A stretch of DNA of 7,205 bases from contig JALOMN010000140.1 of the NCBI GenBank assembly GCA_025455445.1, positions 1-7,205 on the forward strand, in the 5' to 3' direction. Source of the stretch: Cyclobacteriaceae bacterium. GTDB lineage: Bacteria > Bacteroidota > Bacteroidia > Cytophagales > Cyclobacteriaceae. Below the pieces are notes generated by a model. That model was not told where the DNA came from. It was given only the letters and a program-made list of their open reading frames with translations, and ran no database searches. Shown here piece after piece: positions 1-6,910 of this stretch. A program made the position numbers and the translations under genes. Every line of letters starts with the position of its first letter. The stretch's first letter is position 1.

Positions 1-829
1 CATCTAATTCTACTAAATCTGTTTTCGCATTAAATTCATCAAGTTCATCTGTTATTGTATTAATAAAATCATAGTCGTAGCAGTCCAAGTAATTTGGATT
101 ACTATAATTGTACCATTTTATATAACTGTATACCTCGTTCATCCTCAGAAATATTAAATTATCAAACGAAACACTGGAAAGGTTTGAGAGTTGTGGAAGA
201 TTACTGCTAAAACCAGATTGGGTGTTAACATGAAATATTTCATCCATTGTACCCAAAGCCTGAATGCTAGGAGGGTGAGGTATTTGTTTATGGGGCTCCG
301 ATGGTGGACAAAATGCAATAAACGTATTTTGATTATAAAAACGATCGACTAAAAAACCCTTAAAGCAGCCATTTAGATTATTATTAGTATTTGGAGTCGA
401 ACCAGGATTTGTAAGTCCTTGAAACAATACTGTTACATTATTAACTATAGGGTTAGGTGGAGGATTTGGGCCGTTATAAGGTAAAGTAATGTCTGGTAAG
501 TCGCCTTGAATAATTAAATATCCCTCGTCTTGACCATCTACAACTCCATCATCATTATTATCCACTCCACTCATTAATGGATATGCTCCAATGTAAATTG
601 TAGCATTTGATCCAGATTGTAGCAAATTTATATCATCAATCGCATTTTTAAGAGTATAGCCGGGTCCATTATGCGAGAAAGCACTCGTCACATTTAGAGT
701 GTAGTTACCCGTTGTATATCCGGCTGGGGTTTTCCCTTGAGGTCCAAAAGCCCCTTGTGGACAACCTTGCTGAGCGTTTAGCCCAAAGGTGCTCACGCAA
801 AATATTAAATTAACCAGTACTAACCTCAT
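1..829 (-). CDS. Exported protein of unknown function with dockerin-type Ca-binding loop, 3' end cut off (gene D)
   Basis: An open frame of 276 codons starts at the ATG at 829-827 and runs off the left edge with no stop, so the protein is incomplete at its C-terminus. It begins MRLVLVNLIFCVSTFGLNAQ, a short hydrophobic signal peptide with likely cleavage near NA-QQ (residues 18-21). The mature part starts with a Gly/Pro-rich stretch (GCPQGAFGPQGKTP). Residues 90-101 read DNNDDGVVDGQD, which fits the DxNxDGxxDxxD calcium loop of dockerin and thrombospondin type 3 repeats. An Asn/Pro-rich linker follows (about 118-151), then a region with Cys155 and Cys174, and an aromatic stretch near 233-255 (VYSYIKWYNYSNPNYLDCYD). 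The start lies 2 nt after the stop of the preceding gene, with no Shine-Dalgarno sequence, as is usual in Bacteroidota, and this implies cotranscription. I do not recognise the family. Export is well supported; the function is unknown. Confidence 0.85.
   Translation of the reverse strand, partial: MRLVLVNLIFCVSTFGLNAQQGCPQGAFGPQGKTPAGYTTGNYTLNVTSAFSHNGPGYTLKNAIDDINLLQSGSNATIYIGAYPLMSGVDNNDDGVVDGQDEGYLIIQGDLPDITLPYNGPNPPPNPIVNNVTVLFQGLTNPGSTPNTNNNLNGCFKGFLVDRFYNQNTFIAFCPPSEPHKQIPHPPSIQALGTMDEIFHVNTQSGFSSNLPQLSNLSSVSFDNLIFLRMNEVYSYIKWYNYSNPNYLDCYDYDFINTITDELDEFNAKTDLVELD
527..562 (-). other. Encoded EF-hand/dockerin-like calcium-binding loop in gene D
   Basis: Residues 90-101 of gene D are D-N-N-D-D-G-V-V-D-G-Q-D. 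The acidic or Asn residues at loop positions 1, 3, 5, 9 and 12 and the Gly at position 6 match the calcium loop of dockerin type I and thrombospondin type 3 repeats. Only one loop is visible, whereas true dockerins carry two, so this is more likely a structural calcium site than a cohesin-binding dockerin. The loop sits just before LIIQG, in a beta-strand-like context. Confidence 0.55.
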
Positions 830-831
830 AC

Positions 832-1323
832 TTAATTGTCTATTGTATAGAATTGTTGAAATAGTAGTTGTTCCCCATCCATTATTTTCAGAGTCACAAG
901 TTCTAATTGAGAAATTGAATTCTCTTCAATCATTTCGTTAATCGAAATATGATTATCCAGGATAGCACATCTTCTTACTATTCTAGCTTCTGAGGAGTCG
1001 ATTAAGCATAGATTATTCTCACCTTCCTTAATATTTGCTACGATCAAGTTAGATTCTTTGATTATTGTAGTCATACTCGAATTGCTTAACGTTACGATAA
1101 TGCGAAAACCCGCATTAAGATTGTAAGCTGAGAATTCCATATTCAATTTCCCAAAAACCGGAATCTGATTCATAGTTGAGTCAGAAATTATTGATTGCCT
1201 TTTAATTTCAACAAATCCATTTGGTTTGGTAAAATGATGATTAAACCTTTCAACATTAACCTGACTTTTATACTTACCTGAAATGATGATAAGAATCAAA
1301 ATAAATATAACTCTGTGTTTCAT
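832..1323 (-). CDS. Small exported protein of unknown function (gene C)
   Basis: A complete 163-codon gene that I do not recognise. It starts MKHRVIFILILIIISGKYKS, with a charged n-region and a strongly hydrophobic core (residues 5-15), which is a typical signal peptide with cleavage probably around residue 20. The mature part of about 140 residues is rich in beta-branched and hydrophobic residues in alternating runs (FRIIVTLS, NLIVANI, LELVTLKIMDG, LLFQQFYTI), suggesting a single beta-sandwich-like domain. Its only two cysteines, Cys106 and Cys119, could form a disulphide in the periplasm. No lipobox cysteine follows the signal peptide. The ATG lies 3 nt after the TAA of the gene B tail (TAA-ATA-ATG), and the gene's own TAA is 2 nt before gene D, so it sits inside an operon. 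It could be an accessory or protective partner of gene B, but that rests on position alone. Confidence 0.82.
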   Translation of the reverse strand: MKHRVIFILILIIISGKYKSQVNVERFNHHFTKPNGFVEIKRQSIISDSTMNQIPVFGKLNMEFSAYNLNAGFRIIVTLSNSSMTTIIKESNLIVANIKEGENNLCLIDSSEARIVRRCAILDNHISINEMIEENSISQLELVTLKIMDGEQLLFQQFYTIDN

Positions 1324-1326
1324 TAT

Positions 1327-1914
1327 TTAGTTATTGTATGGATGCACAATTAATTTATTATAAATACAACCTTTAGAATCGGTTATAACCACAATTGCTT
1401 TGTAAGCTAAATTTCCCGGAAAAGGCACAACTACAAACGATTCATCATTAGCGTTAAAATTTACACTTCCTGAACCGGAAATGGTTATAGCCTCAAACTG
1501 ATAAGGGGCTAAACCTCCTAATACTTTATATTTCAAATTCAAATTATCATATTCGATTGACGCTTGACAGGCATTCGGCTTTGAACAGTTTGTACTCAAA
1601 CTTGCTGTAATTCCAGCTGCTCCGGAGGACATCGGTGAATACATTTCCACTTTTATTGATTTTTTACCAGTATGTGCTTCCGTAGCATCCCAATCCGATA
1701 AAGGGTCGTTCTCCACAGGTTTAAAATCGAAATGCTTATCAGGTGTACAGGCTAAAGAAGAGTATTCAATGCCAGAGTAAGCCAGTTCCCTGTTTTTGGA
1801 ATTAGAAGCCTTAGCTGTAGGTAAACTTTGATTGTGACCAAACATTGCACTACTATATAAATGGTTGATAAGCCATAAAGGTTCCATCCTGTCTGATGTT
1901 ACTGTTGTTTTCAT
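1327..1914 (-). CDS. Severed C-terminus of the giant RHS/SpvB-like protein, in a shifted frame
   Basis: This 195-codon frame is open from an ATG at 1914, but that start is probably incidental. Its first 19 codons only re-read, out of frame, the DNA that encodes NNSNIRQDGTFMAYQPFI at the end of the large frame. Meaningful coding starts at Tyr20 (position 1857): YSSAMFGHNQSLPTAKASNS followed by KNRELAYSGIEY. This matches, as I remember the family, the conserved GRYSAA-(L/M)-(F/Y)GYN-LPVA-NSRYRE-FDGFEDY segment that follows QPF(Y/W) in intact Bacteroidota proteins. Next come CTPDKHFDF and EAHTGKKSIKV (residues 56-89), also family features. Residues 110-185 resemble a SprB-type repeat: Cys110 and Cys116, GGLAPYQF at 133-140, then VVITDSKGC ending at Cys183. 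There is no signal peptide, so an independent product would stay in the cytoplasm, which argues against a separate gene. The TAA is 3 nt before gene C. Confidence 0.72.
   Translation of the reverse strand: MKTTVTSDRMEPLWLINHLYSSAMFGHNQSLPTAKASNSKNRELAYSGIEYSSLACTPDKHFDFKPVENDPLSDWDATEAHTGKKSIKVEMYSPMSSGAAGITASLSTNCSKPNACQASIEYDNLNLKYKVLGGLAPYQFEAITISGSGSVNFNANDESFVVVPFPGNLAYKAIVVITDSKGCIYNKLIVHPYNN
1845..1864 (-). other. Frame-breaking junction in gene B
   Basis: On the coding strand the junction reads CCA TTT ATA TAG TAG TGC in the large frame, which ends P-F-I-stop-stop. In the next frame the same bases read TTA TAT AGT AGT GCA ATG (L-Y-S-S-A-M). The two conserved family segments QPF(Y) and (R)YSSAMFG therefore abut here with a one-base phase difference, as expected for a deletion whose length is not a multiple of three. 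The bases TTTATAT could serve either the lost Phe-Tyr or the retained Tyr, so the exact breakpoint is uncertain by a few bases. Confidence 0.6.
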
Positions 1915-4900
1915 TATTGGTTTGGACTCTATCGGTCAAATAAGCATAGTTCCGGATAGGTCTCCAGTTACCTTTTGTTCCCACAGCGTAAGGATTGCTT
2001 GAATAAAGAGGAGTATTGCAGTCACAATTTACTTTCCAGTTTTGATCGTACTCTATGGCACTGGAATTAATCATCCGTTGATAGATATTGCTCCTTATAC
2101 CACCTAATGGATTAACAAGTGTAGAAATATTAGCCATGTCCATTGTTTGCATGTTTCTATAACCCGACCTCACTACTTTCAGAATATAATCACCATTGAA
2201 AGTAGCTCCAGAACCGTTGATATCCCTTAACTCCAGTAGATTCGATTTTGATTTGGTTACCCATGCTTTATAGTAATTCACAGGACTTGTTGCTGTAGCT
2301 GGAATTGTTGCCACAATCAATTCATCCCCTTCTGAAAATAAATTTTGTTTTGATTCAATAGTTGCATTCCCATTTATAAACCCATTTACGCGTAAAGCGT
2401 AATCAATATTCTTGTACGCCGAGCCCATTTGTTTATAGTACCAGTAGGCCGGGTATCTAAAATTGTAAATTGGGTCATTGTAATCATTGATAACCTGGGT
2501 CAATAATACATCGCCTGTTTCAGAATCATAAGCCAAATTGGAGGTGGTAACTGTTGAGCCATCCTTTTTTGCGATAGTTTTATCAAGTATACCAAAACGT
2601 TGTACCACCTTAGTCATCGTGGCAGATCTGAATTGAGTTTTATCGGAAGTATACGTTGGGATTGGAACCAAAGTAGCTACAAGAACAAAGGCATAAAATG
2701 TATCAAAATTCAAGTTGGTTTCATTTGATTGGCTTTCGGTACTTTGCTCTCTTAAATCCGCAACAGCATCAAAATAGACACCTACTTCGCCTGTTGTAAC
2801 AGCGCCGTTGGGCGTTAATGCAGTAACATTATTTTTTAATCGCTTTCCGCCTTTTCCACCATAGTTTTCAGATTTATAGAAGTATTCTATACTGCTTATT
2901 AATTGATCCGCATTATTATATGTTTTTACCGCCTTCTGTTTCCCATGCATATCATTAAGTTCTACATAGAACCCCTGAGACGCCGTCATGTGGTTTTCAG
3001 AATTCAGTTTAAACAGTGTGGCTAATTCAAACGGATCATCCTTGCATTCAATAGCCTCAAGTTCTGTTCTATCTGTTATTGTAGGAAAGTCTTTTGCTGT
3101 AAAGAACTCATGGTCCACATAGCCTGTTTTATGATTATCTATTGTGGCATTCGTCATGGGTGGAGGTAAACTGGCAGGGTCAGGATAATAATTTGCAACC
3201 CTCACGCAGCTGTATCCAACACTTGCTGAAGGATAAAAACTTTCACCAAAAGGGGCCTCGGTGTAATGTTCGTCATCAGGCACCAGAAGTTTCTTAGTTT
3301 GCGTAAAAAATGGTGTCTTAAGGCAATTCTCTTCCCCACCAATCATAGGCTCATAACTGGCCACACCAGAAGAGATGACATTGTTCTTTCTGTCCTTCGT
3401 TGTGTAAGAGTAGACCTGACCATATTCACTTGAGGCCTCTACTCCTGTCATTGTACTAAAATCATCATTCAGTATGATACTCTTTACCCGTGACCCACCC
3501 CCGTACTTCTTCCCTGTTATATTCTTTAGCTTAATCCAGGATTTGGTTAAATCAACGTGGGAACATTTATCATCTTTGTACAAACTGGCATTAGGACCTT
3601 GAACAGCCTGCTTAATTGTTGTAAAGAAACTGCTGTTGACCAATGCTTTCATTACCTGCTCATTCATGCTTGCCGAAGCATTTGGCTGGTTCCACACGAT
3701 CCTTGAAGCATTCAATCGCCCAAATTGCAAGGCAGCCTTAACAATTGGATTTAGCATAGTAGTGTTTGAAATGTTTAACGGGGGGCCTGCAAATGGACTA
3801 GAATTATTCTCATCCAGATTAACTGATTTAAACACAAAACTTGCATAACGGTCGCTGTTAACGCTAAAGGTTTTCGTATGTGTGGCCATTAAATCCACTT
3901 CAGCGTATCCAGGAACATAATCAAAAACATGTGAAGTGGCTGCTGAGCCTGTTAAGCGTACAAGAGATTTAAAATAGATTAGGCCAGTTTCTGGAATGAG
4001 ATCCTGGATTTTTACACCTAAAGGTGCCTCATTCGGTATCTTTACCACAAATGGATAATTGTCCAGCCACTTTTGGATACCGGAAGCCGGTAAATTTCCT
4101 TGAGGAAGTGCCGGACTCACCTGATTTGAAGGAGGAGCGTTGTACAAATACATCTGTGTGGCTTGCATGTCCTGCACGTATGCATAATCATCAGATTCAT
4201 AGTTTATATGGATTTTTCCCCCAGATGGCAATTTAATTTCTTCTAATGACCATGCTGATGCATCTTCATTCCTTACTTGCGCTGTTTGGTCTTGGTTAGT
4301 ATAAGGAAAATACTCAAAATCCACCGCAGTTCCTGCGCCCGATGGATTTGCACTTTTGTAATTCCCCCATCTATCATATGTTTGAGCGTCATAGTTCGGA
4401 TTTTTAGTAACATACTTAAACTCATAGGCGTTGTAGTTCCCCTTCTTTGAACTTCTATGATTGAAGTGAATGCTCTTCAATGTAAGTTTACCCTGACCTT
4501 GGGGGGCATTGTCAATGCCCGGACACAGCATCGGTTCTTGAGCTGAACCATTATTATATTCGAAGAAGACGGTTTTAACAATGTCTTGAGAACCCTTTAC
4601 TTTTAGAACTATGCTCTCAAGTTTTTTCTGCTTGTTTGTAGCTGAGGCTCCACCATTTTTTGTATTCACACCTAATCCATCAACCCTATCAGAATAGGTC
4701 AAACTTGCCTCATGATTTTTCCCTATTACTTTAGATAGATAATAAAGCTGTTTTACACCATAAACATAACTTCCTTTATCATCATTTGGATCGGATTTAA
4801 GCCCCTCGTTAAATTTTGCCTTGTTGTTAGGAATTGGCGACCTCCAATTGTAATTCGGAACTTCAGTGTATTCAAACAAAGTATAATTACCTAAATCATC

Positions 4901-6910
4901 ATCTGTTGGTCCATTACCTGTAAGATCGACGTAATCAGGTGAAAGCACCGCCGTTAGCAAATAGGAATGTGCGAATGGAGGCATTTTAGTGTTTGAATAA
5001 TAATTGTCAAGCCCCATTTTGTTATCAACCGTATTATCCTGTCCGGGCTGATAGGTAACTAATCCATTCGCTTTAGGCCTTGCTGAGCCCCCTCCCACAG
5101 GCTTACCCACAGCAAATGTGACTTCCTCTTGCTGTTTGTTATAAACTGGAAGGGCATAAACATATCTTTTCCCATCCGTATTTAAAGAAGTGATTTGGCC
5201 AATATGATGGGCGAACTTCCAAATATTTGAACTAATGTATTGGTTTTGCATTCCACTTCCTGCACTTCCACCAAACAAGCCCATGCCTTCATAAACTTCT
5301 CTATTAGTAAGTGTAGCAATGGATTGGTTCTTCTTATCTCGCTTTTTTCGTTTCGATTCTGTATTTGCCTCAAGAGTTTGCCCTTGCGAGGTGATAATTT
5401 TCCCTGAGGTTTTTGTATCAAAAGGTATTTCATCATCCAGTTCGAATCGGCAAGCTTTATACCCACCATATCTTGTTAAAAAACCCGGATCACTATTGAT
5501 TGATTTTTCATTTGCCTCTTTGAAGTAAGCCGCTTCATAATCCGATTGATCATTTCCCTGAAAGGAATAGTTTTCATATGCTTTTGAGTCTACCCAATCT
5601 CCAGAATTCGAATATGCTGAGTTTACCACAATATCTGTGCCTGCCTTAAATATATTCCCTAAACCAGCTTCCACGCTGCCACTATACCCATCACTTGTGC
5701 TGTATGATGCTATATCGTATACATGCCCTACATCGCTTCTGAATAATCTATAACTACCACCAGTACCTTGTCCGGAAACTGAATAAATGTCGTAGGTTAA
5801 ATTCGTTAGTGGTAAATTATATGTTGATCGGTTAAAACTGCCATCCTTCTCACGGTTGAAGTCCATCATTGCCGAAGTACTCTTCTGGCCATTTTGAAGA
5901 TGTAAATACCCATAGGCCCTTGATTTGAGAGTTTTTGTTAATTGCCCTTGCTCCATGTAATATCCCGTAGGCGCGATATTTGCAACAAAACCCGTCGCTT
6001 CGAGTCCTAATTTTAAATTTCCTGTCACCGACAAATTTTGCATTGGAAAATCGATATATGGCGAATATGTCTGTTGACCAAAATTGAATGTTGATCCGCC
6101 ACCCGGAAAGCTAGCAGATGTCATAAATCCGTTTGCTTTGTTTTTTACTCCCAAATTTTGGGAAATGTCTGGCTTAATAGTTAAAGCGGTTAACCCACCC
6201 CTGGAATTGTATGAAGCCCCAATTGAAACTCCTAACCTGGAGGCTCGTTCGCTTTTACCTGAGGTTTGACTCAGCGAAATTGAAGGGGCCAATGATAAAC
6301 CATCCTCTGAGCTTGATGTTATACCTAATGAAACTGCCCCTGAGCCTCCAAACTTATTTGAAGCTGAAACTGCCAAGTTCCAGGATTGTTCAATACCCAC
6401 TCCTGTATAATTGTTGTATCTGATTCCGAACCGTGCAGTAATTTGAGCGTCATCAAACCCAAACAGCTCTCCTGAAAATCCGCATGAAATCCCGATTGTT
6501 TGATTCTTCTTTATGTTTTGCTCTTTTTCTATTTCATCTCCGTTAAAATCATCAGGTATGCCCCTCATGTTTCGATTAATAACTCCTGGATTTATGTTCC
6601 AACCTAAACCTACAGAACTCGCTTCTTGATCCATGGTGATGCCAGAATGATAAGAGATGTTCATTGGATATCCGTCTACATCCAATAAAGGAATATTGTA
6701 GGAAAAATCCCCTGAGAACAAATCCACCATATTGGAAACATCTACCGGTTCAAATGATTGAACCTCTGGCTGACTTGGGCCTCCGGTAAGCGCTAATGCA
6801 GTGCTTGGCCAACTAATCTGAAATACAATTACTAAAAGTAATTTTAATGAAATGTACTTGCGTACAATAGCTTTCCTGTCAGTTCGCCTAAGAGAATAAA
6901 ATATGCTCAT
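1853..6910 (-). CDS. Giant exported RHS/SpvB-like protein, main frame, C-terminally truncated (gene B)
   Basis: A 1685-codon frame encoding a very large exported protein. Residues 1-42 hold a long basic n-region (SLRRTDRKAIVRKY) and a hydrophobic core (LKLLLVIVFQISWP) ending in ALA, consistent with a signal peptide. Next is GGPSQPEVQSFEPVDVSNMV, then DLFSGDFSYNIPLLDVDGYP (63-82) and GLGWNINPGVINR (101-113), the N-terminal signature of a giant Bacteroidota family related to RHS/SpvB proteins. Residues 136-320 are Gly/Ser-rich with alternating beta patterns. Later landmarks are YDRWGNY (845-851), LPSGGKIHINY (894-904), SRVKSIILND (1140-1149), YGQVYSYTT (1163-1171), a hydrophobic patch at 1404-1420, NPLGGIRSNIYQR (1600-1612) and NPYAVGTKGNWRP (1639-1651). 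The canonical YD repeat array and RHS core are not evident. The ATG is the only plausible start before the signal peptide and overlaps the preceding TGA. The frame ends abruptly with two TAG codons just after QPF, where intact relatives continue, so I read the product as truncated. No catalytic motif was found. Family placement is from memory. Confidence 0.9.
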   Translation of the reverse strand: MSIFYSLRRTDRKAIVRKYISLKLLLVIVFQISWPSTALALTGGPSQPEVQSFEPVDVSNMVDLFSGDFSYNIPLLDVDGYPMNISYHSGITMDQEASSVGLGWNINPGVINRNMRGIPDDFNGDEIEKEQNIKKNQTIGISCGFSGELFGFDDAQITARFGIRYNNYTGVGIEQSWNLAVSASNKFGGSGAVSLGITSSSEDGLSLAPSISLSQTSGKSERASRLGVSIGASYNSRGGLTALTIKPDISQNLGVKNKANGFMTSASFPGGGSTFNFGQQTYSPYIDFPMQNLSVTGNLKLGLEATGFVANIAPTGYYMEQGQLTKTLKSRAYGYLHLQNGQKSTSAMMDFNREKDGSFNRSTYNLPLTNLTYDIYSVSGQGTGGSYRLFRSDVGHVYDIASYSTSDGYSGSVEAGLGNIFKAGTDIVVNSAYSNSGDWVDSKAYENYSFQGNDQSDYEAAYFKEANEKSINSDPGFLTRYGGYKACRFELDDEIPFDTKTSGKIITSQGQTLEANTESKRKKRDKKNQSIATLTNREVYEGMGLFGGSAGSGMQNQYISSNIWKFAHHIGQITSLNTDGKRYVYALPVYNKQQEEVTFAVGKPVGGGSARPKANGLVTYQPGQDNTVDNKMGLDNYYSNTKMPPFAHSYLLTAVLSPDYVDLTGNGPTDDDLGNYTLFEYTEVPNYNWRSPIPNNKAKFNEGLKSDPNDDKGSYVYGVKQLYYLSKVIGKNHEASLTYSDRVDGLGVNTKNGGASATNKQKKLESIVLKVKGSQDIVKTVFFEYNNGSAQEPMLCPGIDNAPQGQGKLTLKSIHFNHRSSKKGNYNAYEFKYVTKNPNYDAQTYDRWGNYKSANPSGAGTAVDFEYFPYTNQDQTAQVRNEDASAWSLEEIKLPSGGKIHINYESDDYAYVQDMQATQMYLYNAPPSNQVSPALPQGNLPASGIQKWLDNYPFVVKIPNEAPLGVKIQDLIPETGLIYFKSLVRLTGSAATSHVFDYVPGYAEVDLMATHTKTFSVNSDRYASFVFKSVNLDENNSSPFAGPPLNISNTTMLNPIVKAALQFGRLNASRIVWNQPNASASMNEQVMKALVNSSFFTTIKQAVQGPNASLYKDDKCSHVDLTKSWIKLKNITGKKYGGGSRVKSIILNDDFSTMTGVEASSEYGQVYSYTTKDRKNNVISSGVASYEPMIGGEENCLKTPFFTQTKKLLVPDDEHYTEAPFGESFYPSASVGYSCVRVANYYPDPASLPPPMTNATIDNHKTGYVDHEFFTAKDFPTITDRTELEAIECKDDPFELATLFKLNSENHMTASQGFYVELNDMHGKQKAVKTYNNADQLISSIEYFYKSENYGGKGGKRLKNNVTALTPNGAVTTGEVGVYFDAVADLREQSTESQSNETNLNFDTFYAFVLVATLVPIPTYTSDKTQFRSATMTKVVQRFGILDKTIAKKDGSTVTTSNLAYDSETGDVLLTQVINDYNDPIYNFRYPAYWYYKQMGSAYKNIDYALRVNGFINGNATIESKQNLFSEGDELIVATIPATATSPVNYYKAWVTKSKSNLLELRDINGSGATFNGDYILKVVRSGYRNMQTMDMANISTLVNPLGGIRSNIYQRMINSSAIEYDQNWKVNCDCNTPLYSSNPYAVGTKGNWRPIRNYAYLTDRVQTNNENNSNIRQDGTFMAYQPFI
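6907..6910 (-). promoter_or_regulatory. ATGA stop-start overlap coupling gene A to gene B
   Basis: The TGA ending gene A (6909-6907) and the ATG of gene B (6910-6908) share bases in the tetranucleotide ATGA. This arrangement usually means translational coupling by reinitiation. The upstream sequence has only a weak AAGG about 13 nt before the ATG, too far for a standard Shine-Dalgarno, so initiation of the giant gene probably depends on ribosomes finishing gene A. It also fixes the frame of gene A against the competing reading frame here. Confidence 0.7.

Larger units (their letters stand above)
1327..6910 (-). pseudogene. Reconstructed ancestral giant gene, split by an out-of-frame deletion near 1857
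   Basis: This spans both parts of gene B. Reading the large frame to Phe1684 (1861-1859), skipping one base, and continuing at TAT 1857-1855 gives one protein of about 1,860 residues. It would run from a signal peptide through the RHS/SpvB-like body and the YSSAMFGHNQ segment to a SprB-like C-terminal domain. The skipped base alone does not restore family spacing, because roughly 35-45 residues (Trp-rich, then VT-(Y/F)SP-G-ELEN-D-LGR in remembered relatives) are absent. No other lesion was noticed in either half, so the break is either recent or an assembly artefact. The alternative is that the cell tolerates a 1685-residue truncated product. Confidence 0.6.

Noticed and set aside
824..838. 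Rho-independent terminators or promoters between genes C and D, or between B and C
   Set aside because: The gaps are only 2 and 3 nt, and no GC-rich hairpin followed by a T run was seen, so read-through as one operon is the simpler reading.
1850..1864. Programmed +1 ribosomal frameshift joining the two parts of gene B
   Set aside because: The stop context TTT ATA TAG is not a known +1 signal, and a frameshift would not explain the missing stretch of about 35-45 residues between the two family segments. A deletion explains both.
5182..5469. 95-codon minus-strand frame inside gene B
   Set aside because: It lies wholly within the well-supported giant frame, and its sequence is Lys/Arg/Leu-rich with no domain or initiation signal. 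It is a shadow ORF.
3636..6423. Several plus-strand frames of 61-70 codons (at 3636, 4024, 5319, 6084 and 6211)
   Set aside because: All are antisense to gene B, short and without recognisable features; they are expected by chance opposite a long gene.
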